A stretch of DNA of 64,000 nucleotides from Artemia franciscana (GCF_032884065.1 NC_088872.1:11226609-11290608); one strand, 5' to 3'. Shown: positions 1-11,066, numbered from the stretch's first letter. Translations and numbers: made by a program. Notes: a model not told the origin generated them from the sequence alone.

Positions 1-563
1 AGGCCAAAGCTATCAAGAGAGTAGACAAACTTCGTCTTTTGAGAATTCGTTTCTCCTCAGACCTCTCCTATAACACACACCTCAATTGGGTCTGAGCCTT
101 TTCTGAGAGAAGACGGTGTGACTCTTCGCTTTAAGATCGTGTTACCCTCCAGTTCGATTCTCCCTGTGTACAGGCCATACATCAGGCCTATTACCAAATA
201 TGGATGCACACTTTTTGGAAATCTTAAAATCCTAGCGGCATCGCTTCAGAGATCCAAGGTAGCTCAAAGACAAGATGTTCTAAAATAGGGTGCTTTTACA
301 CTCTCTAAGTAAAACAGTTGACCTGGAACCAATGACAGTTCTCTACAAGTATATCCTATGTCCTCCCTCCGATGAGCTATCTACTTTTACCGCCGTTCGT
401 CAATACAGTATGGCAAATATGCCAAAACATGGTGCAGTCGGGTTACCTACCAGAAAAGACACCCTGCACCGAGTACTTGAGGAACAGCTTTGTGAGACGC
501 TGCACGTCCATTTGGAATGGTTTTCCGAACTATTTTTGGCAAACCTAGGCTTAACTGATTGAG
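1..563 (+). pseudogene. Decayed LINE reverse transcriptase C-terminal end
   Basis: Two frames together read like the region after the RT core of a non-LTR retrotransposon. Around 172-288 one frame gives RPYIRPITKYGCTLFGN, which resembles the 'IRPILEYG..W' motif of LINE C-termini. It then hits a TAG at 286-288. From 290 the reading continues in another frame for 90 codons to a TGA at 560-562 (RQYSMANMPKHGAVGLP and onward), in the position where LINE proteins end. The frameshift and stop show it is dead. The upstream part lies outside the window. Assignment to LINEs is by pattern only and the clade is not determined. Confidence 0.45.
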
Positions 564-1067
564 AAGGAGTTTAAATTTTAATCTATTTTTTTAAGAACAG
601 CATTGGCACCTACAGATGGCGCACCTACGTTTGGAGTAATTTTCTGAGACATTACTGAAAACTTTTCCGTTGATTGCTGTGAAAGGAAATTCAACGGACA
701 CAACGCAAGGGAAAAAAAATGGTAAATAATTGACTAGTGACATATATGGCCGTAAGTTTTTCAGTGGCCTGGCTTCACGAATTAATTACAAAGAAAAATA
801 ATATTCTGTTCGCTTTTGTTTTAAATCTGAGTTTTAAAAAAATGTCTTTTTTTTTGCGGGGCGAAAAAAAAGCCATCTAAAATGAACTTCTTATTTATGC
901 AGTAGTAAGAACTTATTGTTGTTCTTCTTTTTAGATATATGTGTTCAAAGGAGTTTTCTGTTTTTTTTTTTTGTTAGAAACTCTTAAAAAAATACAAGAA
1001 AAAAACGGGTAAATCTTTTTAGACAAATGTATCCAATGGAGTTCTTTCTTTGCTAGAAACTCTTAAA
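564..1067. other. AT-rich stretch, no gene seen
   Basis: This stretch holds homopolymer A and T runs and no coding signal that I can support. Two copies of a short motif (GGAGTT near TTGCTAGAAAC or TTGTTAGAAACTCTTAAA, around 950-990 and 1035-1067) show a small local duplication just before the TA tract. Confidence 0.5.
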
Positions 1068-1195
<128 letters not shown>

Positions 1196-1390
1196 GGGTA
1201 ATTTTTTAGCAAGGCAGTGATTTCCTTTGAATTCTGCATATTCCTTTACGACATTTTTTACTGTCTTATTGAAAAAAAAAATCAATTATAAAGCGAAAAG
1301 CAGTGTTGTCTAAGAAATTATTTTTTAGAAACTCTCTGGGGAAATTTTTGAAATGATTCCTTTAGCTAAGACGTGGCGACCAAAACTTAC

Positions 1391-1507
1391 TTTAAGAAAT
1401 CCCTTGATCAGTTCGACAAAATTTACGGTCTTCTTCAGAACTTCTTCAGAATAGAGATCGTTACATTTTGTACATTTCGTCGGGAATGCTGTCACACCAT
1501 ATGACAT
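1391..1507 (-). CDS. Candidate internal coding exon, 39 codons, weakly OS-D/CSP-like
   Basis: On the minus strand a strong acceptor (polypyrimidine run ending TTTTTTTAG, AG at 1508-1509) precedes 39 open codons. They are followed exactly by a consensus donor, AAA|GTAAGT (GTAAGT at 1385-1390). The exon is 117 nt, phase 0 at both ends. It reads MSYGVTAFPTKCTKCNDLYS, followed by a charged helix-like EEVLKKTVNFVELIKGFLK. The CxxC followed by an amphipathic helix recalls the second half of arthropod chemosensory (OS-D) proteins, where the second cysteine pair is CxxC. That match is loose: the usual Gln after CxxC is missing. I see no partner exons nearby. The splice framing is the main support; the family is a guess. 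Confidence 0.4.
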
Positions 1508-1735
1508 CTAAAAAAAGAAGAAAAACTGAAAAAGACTGAAAAAAACGAAAAAAAATATATGCAGACTCTTGTGTCATTCTCTATTGCTCATCTAGGGTTG
1601 AAAGTTTAAAGTGTTTTAATAAAAAAGACAACAAAACGATTTTGAAAGTCAAATATGTCAGCTAAGCCAAATATGGATGGATGGGAATGTTAGTAAGAAT
1701 ATTCGTCTTTAGGAACAGAAAATAACAGTACTATC

Positions 1736-1855
1736 CTCACGCACAAGAGTGACTGATTCAATTCAAGAGAGGGAGTCGCGCACAAGAAGCGTGAGGATTC
1801 CAGAGGGAATCCTCACGCACAAGAGTGACTGATTCAATTCAAGAGAGGGAGTCTC
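1736..1855. repeat. 73-bp direct duplication enclosing a 13-bp perfect hairpin
   Basis: A 42-nt segment starting CTCACGCACAAGAGTGACTG at 1736 recurs at 1809. Between them, 1789-1801 (GCGTGAGGATTCC) and 1806-1818 (GGAATCCTCACGC) are exact reverse complements separated by AGAG. No coding frame here is convincing. Confidence 0.85.
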
Positions 1856-2869
1856 AGAAAATTTGTTCGACAAACGCTTTGAATGCGTTTTTCTTTTCTT
1901 TTTCAATTTCTGTGTGCCCTTTCCTGGGACATTGTTTCGTGTGTGAATTTTCATTACATTTGCGAACGGAGTGTCCAAGAAATATCTTCGCAAGGAGGAA
2001 TTGAATGCTGAGGTAGTTTGCCCGAAAAATGGAACGCTGATAAGAAATGTGGCTGGAGAAAGCAATCCATATATGCTCAGCGCAGGGATACCTTTCATCC
2101 CCTTTACTCCGAGGAATGATGGAAAATAGTCGCTTGAAGTTGCAGTTTTATCCCCCCCCCCTGCCTTGGGTCAGCCTCTCGTCCTTTCTTGATTGTTGTT
2201 TGTCGCCGTTGTTTTGTGTATTTATTGTTATTTTTCTACCTTTCTTTGCTTTTCATCCTAAGCCTTCGTTTTTTTCCCTTTCTTTTATTAGTATGTTATT
2301 TTTCTTTTTATTTCGAAGATTTTTGAGTCACCGTCTAAGGACCCTTTTGAGCGTTACCTGACCAAACAAAGAGGCTCTTTATCTGGAAGGTAAAATTCTA
2401 TATTCTTTATTAAAGGTGCTTTACTAGGGATCAGATTCTTTAGATATTATGATTTACACACTTTATTATATGCTTTAGATACTTTATTAGAGATTGTTTA
2501 CATAACTTAATGAAGATTAGAGACACTTTACTAGATTAGGTAAGTTAGAGACGTTTCCAAAATATTATTTTCTCAGAGTTTGTTTTTCTAAGTAGCTTTA
2601 AGTCATGATTATGTTAAAAAAAAATCACGTGAAATACCGTTTGGAGTTTCGGAGTCTAGACATTATTTTTGAAACGATAATGTTGCACAGATAATATATA
2701 CTCTATTTACTTCAATTCATTTTTAAATTTTTAATCAAACTCATATAGGAAACAAAAATAATAACTGGGACAAACTTTATACATATGTGTGTTTATGCTG
2801 CCCTGATTCTGACTTATGATCATTGAGAAATTGATCTTGTTGATAAACCAAGTTAAAATATAAAATTGT
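1856..2869. other. Unassigned stretch, no supported gene
   Basis: A minus-strand frame of 111 codons (1763-2098) and a plus-strand frame at about 1930-2130 (contains KYLRKEELNAEVVCPKNGTL) overlap each other. The second reads somewhat like protein but has no start codon or clean splice frame. From 2150 the plus strand becomes C- and T-rich, and 2400-2560 carries several loose repeats of TTTATTAG/TTTACTAG. Nothing is recognised. Confidence 0.4.
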
Positions 2870-3260
2870 AGGGAATTTGGCTTTACAGAAACCAACATCC
2901 AACCAAGGGTGGTTTTAGGTGGGACAGAAGGGGCACTTGCCCCGGATGCAGAAGTTTTAGGGATGCAAAATTTCAAATAAATGATTTAACGATTATAATC
3001 ATTTTGTTATTTTCGAATTTTATTTTATTAAAGTACAGTTGAGGGTGCAGTTGGCAGTAAGTATAAGCAAATTAAATCCGGAATATATCTTTCTCATATC
3101 TTCATCACAGTTCCTTGAAAATAAAAGTAAGTAGACCGAATTTTATTAAAAAACGAAAATTTTGTTAAAATTTGGCATGAAAATTTTTGGGAGACAGGGA
3201 ACAGGGGCGCTAATGAAGGTTTCGCCCCGGGCGCAGAAGAGACTAAAACCTCCACTGCAT
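2870..3260 (+). repeat. Dispersed repeat family F, plus copy
   Basis: This copy matches 53930-54170 in the opposite orientation. Shared landmarks in order are GGTTTTAGG, GCACTTGCCCCGGA, GCAGAA, TTAGGG, ATTATAATCATTTTGT, TTTATTTTATTAAA and GTATAAGCAAATT. A partial repeat of the CGCCCCGGGCGCAGAAG motif appears at about 3220. There is no coding capacity; it is probably a short non-autonomous element or a fragment of a longer one. Confidence 0.65.
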
Positions 3261-4069
3261 TGAACTGACAGAAAACGTTTCCTTTGCAGCAAGAATTCAG
3301 ACCTACTGCTACTATTACTCGTGCCACGATGCTGCTAGTAGTTCTATGGCACGGCCTCTTCTAGTTGTAATAGTACACCTATACTCGCTGCTTCTAGTTC
3401 CTACCACTACTATTCATGCCACAATTATTAGTATTAATGCAAGGATTGGTAGTCTTTATAATTACAGGGTCAAAAGTGGGAGTCTGACCCCCGTTTCTCC
3501 TAGTTTCATATATATAAACATTTCGCACCATTTAGGAAATTATTATAAATAAACTAATTTTTATGTTCAGTTGAAATTATTTTTAAAGCTAAATTAAAAT
3601 AACGCTTTTTATTTTGTTATGCTAACAAGGTAATATTCTTAAGCCGAATGATCCATCGCTTAGCAGTCCATTGTTTGTGGTAGCTGGTCACCCAGTCAAA
3701 ATCGTTAGATCATGTACGTATACTTTACTGCATTATAGCCTCAGACGGTTTGATCGAGAAAGAACTCCAATCACGTCAGGCAAAGGCATCGTCAGTCATG
3801 GCTTGCCTGAGTCACATAGTGTGGTCAAAGCCGAGCATCAGCCATAAAACCAAATGAGGATCTACAGTGTGTCTGTGGTATCAGCCCTTTTTTTGTGGAA
3901 GTGACACTTGACATGAGCTTCGTCAATCATTAAATTGATATAGTGTAAAGTAAAAAATCAGGAGAACTGAGAGGCTGAAGTGGTATGACTTCTTGTCAAA
4001 CGCCGAACTCCTATCTCTGACTAGTTGGCTACCGCTCTTGGCAACTGGCTAATCGGCTGGTTTTGCCAT
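3261..4069. other. Unassigned, trinucleotide-rich then unique sequence
   Basis: 3290-3440 is rich in CTACTA/CTGCTA/TTATTA triplets, similar in texture to family E at 15.1 kb. It gives a spurious 68-codon frame at 3346-3552. The rest shows nothing recognisable. Confidence 0.4.
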
Positions 4070-4290
4070 TTGGATAAAAGGATAAAGATCCTCCAGAGCC
4101 ATTGTTGGTAGATAGTGCATAAGGTGTCAAATCGACGTTTCAGTCTCTGGGTCTTTTACTCCTTTTGACAGGACAGGTAGCAAGCCTTACACCCAACCTT
4201 GCATTAGCGGAGATCGATCCCTAGGCCCTGTATTGCCAAGCAGAAAATCAATCTACTGTGCTACTACACTGATCACCTGAGATATATGTT
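4070..4290 (-). repeat. tRNA-derived SINE-like relic
   Basis: On the minus strand, TAGTAGCACAGTAGATTGA (about 4244-4268) resembles a tRNA A box. GGGATCGATCTCC, about 35 nt further on, resembles a degenerate B box (GGTTCGANTCC). After the tRNA-like part comes GTTGGGTGTAAGGCTTGCTA and a body running to about 4070. This is the layout of a tRNA-derived SINE with a Pol III internal promoter. The boxes are imperfect, so it is probably an old inactive copy. Its 3' end was not located. Confidence 0.45.
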
Positions 4291-4399
4291 TCGAAAAATC
4301 CCTATCACAAGCTCTGAAGAGCCGAGTTCGTTTTTCGAGATCAAGAAACAAGAAAAAAGGACAAAAGCACAAAAAAAGTAAAAAAAAAAGATATTGGAG

Positions 4400-4830
4400 T
4401 TATATAGGGTGAACGCCTTCAAAACAAGGCTCTGCATCTTTATTTTTAAAGGGGGCTATGAAACCCCGCTTCCATAATTGTGGAAATTGCTCAACCTCGG
4501 TAATCTCATTGAAAATGAGAAACAAGGGCTTTGAAAGGAAATCACTGATCAGAGGAAATGGAATACAAAGGGCAGGTGCTTGTTTTCTTAGTTTCTTGTT
4601 TTCTTTTGATCTCCCAAAGGAATACAGGGGAAAAAAGGGGAATATCATCAGTGGTGATTGAAGACACAATGTTGGAAGGCCTTGCAAGGAATCTGTGAAG
4701 GTTATTGGCAGCAACTTTGAGGAGTTCGGATAGGTTGACATTAACCTGGTCAAGTCTCCTGCCACACAACTTTTTAACCTCGGAAATCAATTTTATGGGT
4801 TCATTATTAGCAATTTTTCGACCTTAGTTT
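4400..4830 (-). pseudogene. LINE reverse transcriptase fragment (fingers region)
   Basis: Two overlapping minus-strand frames complement each other. The upstream one (4542-4790) reads through LSELLKVAANNLHRF and TTDDIPLFSPVF to KKTSTCP. The other (from about 4555 down to 4400) reads PFPLISDFLSKPLFLIFNEI then FPQLWKRGFIAPFKNKD and FEGVHPI. The last two match the conserved 'FP..WK.g.i.PipKk' and 'yRPIsl' motifs before the RT catalytic core. A frameshift separates the parts and the frame stops right after the RPI-like motif, so catalytic motifs A to C are absent. It is a dead fragment and the clade is not determined. Confidence 0.65.
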
Positions 4831-5787
4831 TGTAGTAGAATCTTGTAGATTTGCGAATTTCCCTTTTCAGTTTCTTCTTAATTGACTAGCTTCATCCGGC
4901 TTACCTTTTCTTGGAAGCTTTAATTTATTTCTATTTAGTATTTTATGGGTTGTAATTTGCTCCGAATGTCAGCAGAAACTCCTGCGAAAATTACACTCGA
5001 CTTTGATCCTCCAGCCAACGGATTAAAGCGACCGCAAAGGGAAACCTTGTTCTAAATGGAAGGACAGCTTCAACTGGGTTTTGACCCTGGTTAACGTGCT
5101 CCTAGATAACGCCCTCACACTGGCTCAAGACTGAAAAACCGAGGCAGCGAATAGAGTCTATCTATGCTGATTAATCAGCAGGAGACTTAAGTGAAAATGA
5201 GTTTCAAGAATCAACCAGTGCTACTGCCACTGTCATTGCTAATCTTTTGCGGCATGTCCCGCTGTAACTACTTGTTTAATAGAAGAGTAGATATGTTACG
5301 CTTTTTGAAACTTGAATCGTGCAAGGATTTTGGGTCTCTGTAGCTGGGTCCAAAGTTGAGCCTTCACTCTACTTGGTGCTAATAGGTATGCTGCACCTCT
5401 ATTGAATTGTGATTATTCGTGGATCAATTAGGTAGTGGTCTTAATTATGATTAACTCTTAATTTTTAAAATTAGATTCATCATCAGATTAACTAGTTGAT
5501 CGATTAATTAAGTTACTGTACGAAATTGAAGGAGATTTTGCTATGCACAGAGCATCAACCCTGCTATTACCACAAACAATTTCTACCATAATTACTGCTA
5601 CTACTACCCCTACTCCTACCATAGGACTCCTCGGATATTAATATTACTACTTATACCATGAATACTCCTAGCGCAAATTATACTTTAGCCCATAGGGGGT
5701 TGTATATGGGGTTACATATGACAATGTAGAGTCCTACTCTTATTTCTGGTAATTTTGTTCTTTTTAACTTTGAATTTTATCGTTAAT
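4831..5787. other. Unassigned stretch, no gene seen
   Basis: No frame, RNA or repeat boundary is convincing. 5570-5640 is rich in CTACTA/CCTACC triplets like those in family E. Confidence 0.4.
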
Positions 5788-6092
5788 TATAATTTCATTT
5801 CGTTTCGGGTTTGGCGCCTGTAGTAATAATAATTTTTATTTGTTTTTATTATTGTTTTCTTTAATCTTCGTCAGGTTCAATTTCTGTTCGTTGCATTATT
5901 TTTTGTAATGTCTCTCTTCATTGTCTGTCGAAAAACTTTTTTTTAACTTAACTTAACTTTTTTTTAACTTTTTTTTAATTCGTATGAAATATAATTTCAT
6001 TTCGTTTCGGGTTTGGCTCCTGTAGTAATAATAATTTTTATTTGTTTTTGTTAATATTTTCTTTAATCTTTGTCAGGTTTAATTTCTGTTCG
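5788..6092 (+). repeat. Direct duplication of about 100 bp in front of family A copy
   Basis: The segment at about 5788-5890 (TATAATTTCATTTCGTTTCG ... GTCAGGTTCAATTTCTGTTCG) recurs at 5990-6092 with few changes. The second copy joins directly to the family A body at CTGTTCG|TAAGGAGCGACC, replacing that element's usual start hairpin. The spacer has repeated TTAACTT motifs. Confidence 0.75.
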
Positions 6093-7796
6093 TAAGGAGC
6101 GACCCGGTTCAATAGTAACCAAAACTCTAAAAAACGGGATTTTGTTAGCAATAGCTACTTCAAAAGAATCGCATTTAAATGCTGATTTTAAATATATAAA
6201 ATTAATCAAGTTTAGTCTTACCCATCAAAAGTTACGAGCCTGAGAAAATTTGCCTTATTTTAGGAAATAGGGGAAAACATCCCCTAAAAGTCATAGAATA
6301 TTAACGAAAATCACACCATCAGATTCAGCGTATCAGAGAACCATACTGTAGAAGTTTCAAGCTCCTATCTACAAAAATGTGGAATTTTGTATTTTTTGCC
6401 AGAAGGCAGATCACGGATGCGTGTTTATTTGTTTGTTAGTTTTTTTTTTTGTTTTTTTTTTTTGTTGTTTTTTTTTCGAGGGGTGATCATATCGACCCAG
6501 TGGTCCTAGAATGTTGCAAGAGGGCTCATTCTAACGGAAATAAAAAGTTCTAGAGCCCTTTTTAAGTGACCAAAAAAATTGGAGGGCACCTAGGCCCCCT
6601 CCCACGCTAATCATTTTCCCAAAGTTATCGGATCAAAATTCTGAGATTGCCATTTTATTCAGTATAGTTGAAAAAGCTTATAACTATGTCTTTGAGGACG
6701 ACTTACTCCCCCACAGTCCCCGTGGGAGGGGCTACAAGTTACGAACTTTGACCTGTGCTTACATATAGTAATGGTTATAGGGAAGTGTACAGACGTTCAG
6801 AGGGATTTTTTTGGTTGGGGGGAGAGTTGTTGAGAAGAGGGGGATATGTTGGGGGAACTTTCCATGAAGTAATTTGTCATGGGGGAAGTAAATTTCCATG
6901 AAGGGAGCGCAGGATTTTCTAGCATTATTAAAAAAAACAATAAAAAAATAAATATAAAAAAGTTTTTTCATCTGAAAGTAAGGAGCAGCATTAAAACGAA
7001 CAAAAATTACTATGCATATGAGGGTATTCGTCCCCTCCTCAATACCTCACTCTTTACGCTAAAGTATTTTTAGTAATTTCAACTATTTATTCTACGGCCT
7101 TTGTGATTCACGGGTCATTCTTAAGGAATTGGGACAAAACTTAAGCTTTGTTGTAAAGAGCGAGGTATTGCTGAGGGGGGTAAACCCCCTCATATACGTA
7201 ATAAAAACATACGAATACAAAAGTTCGTTACGTAAGCTAATTCGTAAGTTACGTATATCTTTTACTAATAAAAACGTTTGTAAAAAATTAAATGTTCTAG
7301 TTGCCTTTTTAAGTAACCAAAAAACTGGGGGGGGGGACTAGGCCTCCTCCACCGCTCCTTTTTCCCCAAAATCATTCGATCAAAACTATGAGAAAGCCAT
7401 TTAGCCAAAAAAATAAATATGCAAATTTCGTTTTAATTATTCATCTGCGGAGAGCCAAAATCAAAACGTGCATTAATTCAAAACGTTCAGAAATTAAATA
7501 AAAAAAACAAGTTTTTTTAAGTGAAAGTAAGGAGCGACATTAAAACTTAAAACGAACAGAAATTACTTCGTATATGAAAGGGGCTGGTCCCTCCTCAACG
7601 CCCCGCTCTTTACGCTAAAGTTTTTTACTGTTTTAAAAAGTAGAGCTGAGAGAAAGTGTCAAACTTTAGCGTAAAGAGTGGGGCGTTGAGGAGGGACCAG
7701 CCCCTTTCATAAACGAAGTAATTTCTGTTCGTTTTAAGTTTTAATGTCGCTCCTTACTTTCAGTTAAAAAAAAACTTGTTTTTTTTATTTAATATC
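5991..7796 (+). mobile_element. Repeat family A, copy a (about 1.7 kb, start hairpin missing)
   Basis: The body begins TAAGGAGCGACCCGGTTCAA at 6093 and ends in a palindrome at 7493-7793. The left arm (7493-7620) and right arm (7664 on) flank a 43-nt loop, 7621-7663. An inner inverted pair, ATACCTCACTCTTTACGCT at 7042-7060 and TTGTAAAGAGCGAGGTATTG at about 7150-7170, forms a second hairpin. An 18-bp direct repeat, TTTTAATTCGTATGAAAT, lies at 5973-5990 and 7797-7814 and brackets the copy plus the 100-bp unit before it. No protein is encoded, so the element is non-autonomous. Whether it is a foldback-type DNA transposon or rolling-circle element is not settled by the sequence. Confidence 0.8.
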
Positions 7797-8319
7797 TTTT
7801 AATTCGTATGAAATCCCTCGGAAAAATTCAGTCAACTAGAAAATATAATGGCTTGTACCTTTGATTAACACAACTGCATGGTTAAATAGGTTTGATTCAT
7901 TGCGTTTAGTTTCCTTCCCTGGTTGATCTTTCAGGAGTAAGGGGGTCACTCCACTAATTCCTAAATATTGCAATTTTATGACTAGTGATATGAAAAAAAA
8001 ATATATTTAGTTTCAAGAACATAAATGCTGTTTTCATTAAGGTTTTTTTTTCTGATCACCTGTTCCAAAAATATTCTAACAGATTGTGATTGGGACTCGT
8101 CTGGGTAGCAGTATTAGCAAAGATAGTGGATGCATCCAAGCTGTAAAAAGTGAAAAAGATATAAAAAGTTTGACTGACCATATATTAAGCAATAGGTTGT
8201 ACGAAAAATCTGGTCAGCCAATAATTCACTTTTCAGGCCTATAGGCTTAGATAGTTTATAGGCCACTATAAATTTTGTAGACCACTATTAACTTTCTTGG
8301 TCTATAATTAAAGAAAATT
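7797..8319. other. Unassigned, no gene seen
   Basis: AT-rich sequence after family A copy a. No supported feature. Confidence 0.4.
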
Positions 8320-8570
8320 TTGAAAAGGCGGCCTTTTATGGATGAAGAGTGATAGATTGCCGAAGATCGTACTTTTTTTTACCATAAATCTGGAACCAAG
8401 TGAAAACCAGGCTGCCCCCCTAATGGAATAAGAAGAGATTATTAGAAAGAGTTGAAAAGAACTGGGAACTTCGGGGAGCGATATAGTGAAACTTTGAATC
8501 ATTGGGGTTGAGAAAGAGTGTTCGTCTCCGGTGGCTTAGTGCTGCGATACCTTGTTAATAGTTGTTATTC
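8320..8570 (+). pseudogene. LINE C-terminal relic, endonuclease/RT type
   Basis: One plus frame reads MKSDRLPKIVLF (from about 8340), then LEPSENQAAPLME, then EEIIRKS*KELGTSGSDIVK, with several stops. In order and spacing this matches the C-terminal tail of a large LINE protein group (RM..DRLP..vLF ... WED.i.kDL.elG.sw ... A.dR..WR). The copy at 10239-10510 has the same string of motifs (MKTDKLLKTVLF, WEDVKKKYL, EMGTF), so the two are relatives. It is truncated at the 5' side and dead. Confidence 0.6.
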
Positions 8571-9512
8571 GTTGTATTAGATTGTGATAATTCAATCTCT
8601 GCGATTAGTTAGCAAAAGAATATTTAAAATGATACATTAAATGGGCCAGTGTTGACCACGTCCTTAAAACAAACAGTGTTGAAAATACGGGAGACAAGTA
8701 ATTCTACTTTTTTGTTTTTGCTTTAATCTTCGTTTATTAATTACTTAAAATTTTACCTTATTACCTTGTCTTTTTTTTTCTCTGATCTTTTTTGTAGCAT
8801 TGCGTAAGGATGATAATCGATGTGAAATATTTGCCTTTTTTCTACCATTCACTTTTATTGCCTTTTTTTACTTAAAAACTACTTTCTCTTTTTTTTATTT
8901 TGTTGTTGTTTTTTTGTTTTTTTTTTTTTAGTGCGAAGAGATCTTTTTCGCGCTCAAAAACGTCAACCAAGATGGCAGAAGACGAACAACCGATTTTGGG
9001 TACCGAAATGTTCTATGGATCACTTTAATGCAATGATATTAGTGATATTGGTATAGTCTGTGATGCATGCGGTACCTAATTTTTCTATCCGAATTTGACG
9101 TGATTGCTTGTTTTCATTTTATTTTCTTTTTTAGTTGTATTTGTTTTTTAGCTTTTTAAATACAAATTTTAAATTTTTGGAAGGATTCAATTCAAAGGCA
9201 AAAACTAAAAACAACGATGTTTTTTTAAATAAGAGAAAAGGTCATGAAGAGAAAAATTTACTCAGACAGTGTTGCCATAGCTGGTACAAATACATAGATC
9301 TGGTAAGCTTCTTTTGTCTGCACAACTGTATGGCAAGCCGGAAAAAGATCAGACCTGGTAGATTTTCGATACTAAGTGCATTTCGTATCTATTAGGATAT
9401 CTCAATTTGTTGGAATAAGCCGATTCGGATTCAAAATAAAACGGTAAGGAGAGGGATGGTTTGGGTACGTATGATAAGACTTTGACCAAAAGTGGAATGT
9501 CTAAGTAAGCAC
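8571..9512. other. AT-rich stretch, no gene seen
   Basis: Many T runs; no supported gene. A frame at 9135-9395 (86 codons) lacks splice or family support. Confidence 0.4.
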
Positions 9513-9607
9513 TTCGGAATCTCTCACTGCAATCTCTCACTTCATGGAATCTCTCACTGCAATCTATCACTTCACTGCAATCTCTCACTTCATGGAATTT
9601 CTCACTG
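9513..9607. repeat. Minisatellite, about 32-bp period
   Basis: GGAATCTCTCACTGCAATCT and CTCACTTCAT alternate for about three units. A minus-strand frame across it gives a repeated RDCSE peptide, an artefact of the repeat. Confidence 0.8.
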
Positions 9608-10238
9608 CAAGGACTTCAAATAACAGGTGACAGACGGAAGTGAAGGGCTGAAAGCAGATTTCAGATGCATTAGTGAAGTTACAGGGAAGGATGGATCGCT
9701 TCTGATTTTAGCAGCCATTAAAGCATGTATATGACGACTTTGACGAGAAGCAGAATCTCTGAAACTTTCTGCAATATTCAAGTCTCCAAGTAATAAAGCA
9801 GTAGAACCAGATGAAAAAAGTTTTCAGGAATCAGCTCAAATGTCAAATCCTGAACATATCTAAAGTTTTCAATTACCTAGCTTGCCAAATTGTCTTAAGA
9901 ATATGAGAGAACCTTTGTCTGGAAAGCAAATATTTGCCGTAGTCGAATTGTTTTCGATATCATTATTATGTTTCATGGTTGCAGCGTTAGATGCAACCTA
10001 GTAACGAACGAACCTTAAAGTAACCGAAAATTTAAAAATGTGTTTAGAACAAAAAAACAGTCAAGTGAAGAGGAACTGTAATTTGAAGCTAAATCAGGAA
10101 TAGTGACTATTATTTCGGTTAATCTTAATTGCTAAGGTTTATGGAGATTTGCTAGACCTTTTCCATAGAAATTGCCTGTGGATCATTCTGGGTACCCAGC
10201 TTACTGACCGTATTCCAAACAATAGGCTGTACTAAAAG
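9608..10238. other. Possible upstream remnant of the next LINE fragment
   Basis: No frame is open for long and no motif is certain. Proximity and orientation leave room for decayed LINE sequence leading into 10239. Confidence 0.25.
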
Positions 10239-10510
10239 TGTGATTCATTCCCGAAAGTGTGATTCATTCCCGCTTTCTAGGACTATAATGAGAGGAAGGT
10301 TGAGAAGGCTAGGGCACGTTCTGCGGATGAAGACTGACAAATTGTTGAAGACTGTCCTTTTTAGCCAACTATCTAGGGCTAAACAGAAAGCATATCGTCC
10401 GCGGTTGGGGTGGGAGGATGTCAAAAAGAAATATTTATAGGAAATGGGAACTTTCTAGGAGTGTGTAAAGAGGGAGGCTCTGAATAGCTTCGGATGGAGG
10501 AGACCTGAAA
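10239..10510 (+). pseudogene. LINE C-terminal fragment, endonuclease/RT type
   Basis: The frame from 10240 to 10440 reads MRGRLRRLGHVLRMKTDKLL, then LSRAKQKAYRPRLGWEDVKK, and a TAG; the next codons continue the family pattern (EMGTF*ECVKREALNSFGWR). This is the recognisable end of LINE proteins with the 'RRLRWLGHVLRM' and 'GRPRlRWeDvv..Dl' motifs. The RT and endonuclease domains are missing and at least two stops interrupt it. The start carries a tandem duplication of GTGTGATTCATTCCCG (about 10239 and 10258). Confidence 0.75.
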
Positions 10511-10775
10511 CATCATAGATTGATGTTTAAGGGCTTACTTGAAAGGAAATTGCCATATCTAGTGCATTCTGTAAGTAACGTAAGATAATATTAAAATAAG
10601 ATGCAATTTTGACAAAAAAAAAACTATCTTCATGAACAAAATGATGTAGCACAGGTATTTTTTGACAAGAGACGATGCAACTCATGTATCTTTTTAAAAA
10701 TTGCTTTCCTGGGGTACGGTGCAACATTTTAGTGACTCTACTACCGGATTCCCTGTGGTTTGGTCTCTACTAGCT

Positions 10776-11066
10776 TCAACTAAGAAAAAAAGAAGGGCTG
10801 TTTTTTTCTGCATGTAACATATTTACACGCAGGAATATGTTTTTTTTTGTTTTTTTTCCTGCAGGAATATGTTTTTTTCCTGCAGCATCAGATATAGCAG
10901 AAGAACTTATCTTAAACTCAGTGTTTTCTGGCAAATTATTCTGTTTTGAAATGTTTCCTAATCTTTTAACTTTAACATGGCGTCGTACTGGGTAATGGCA
11001 AGTATGAATCTTGGAAGACTCATTATTTTGGTCCATATCAGTATTATCCGACCATTTGTGAATATC
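10776..11066 (-). CDS. Candidate exon of unknown protein (low confidence)
   Basis: A minus-strand acceptor (CCTCTTTTATAG, AG at 11067-11068) opens a frame reading DIHKWSDNTDMDQNNESSKI, then HTCHYPVRRHVKVKRLG and SSSAISDAAGKK. The composition is protein-like for about 65 residues. It then enters an A-rich stretch with a duplicated CATATTCCTGCAGG unit (10830-10885), and the frame ends at 10776. No clear GT donor follows the protein-like part, so the exon end is unknown. No family is recognised. It may be chance. Confidence 0.25.
   Translation of the reverse strand, partial: DIHKWSDNTDMDQNNESSKIHTCHYPVRRHVKVKRLGNISKQNNLPENTEFKISSSAISDAAGKKHIPAGKKTKKNIFLRVNMLHAEKNSPSFFLS

Noticed and set aside
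1763-2098. 111-codon minus frame
   Set aside because: It covers the local duplication and hairpin at 1736-1855 and reads as low-complexity sequence; the plus strand looks equally open over part of it.
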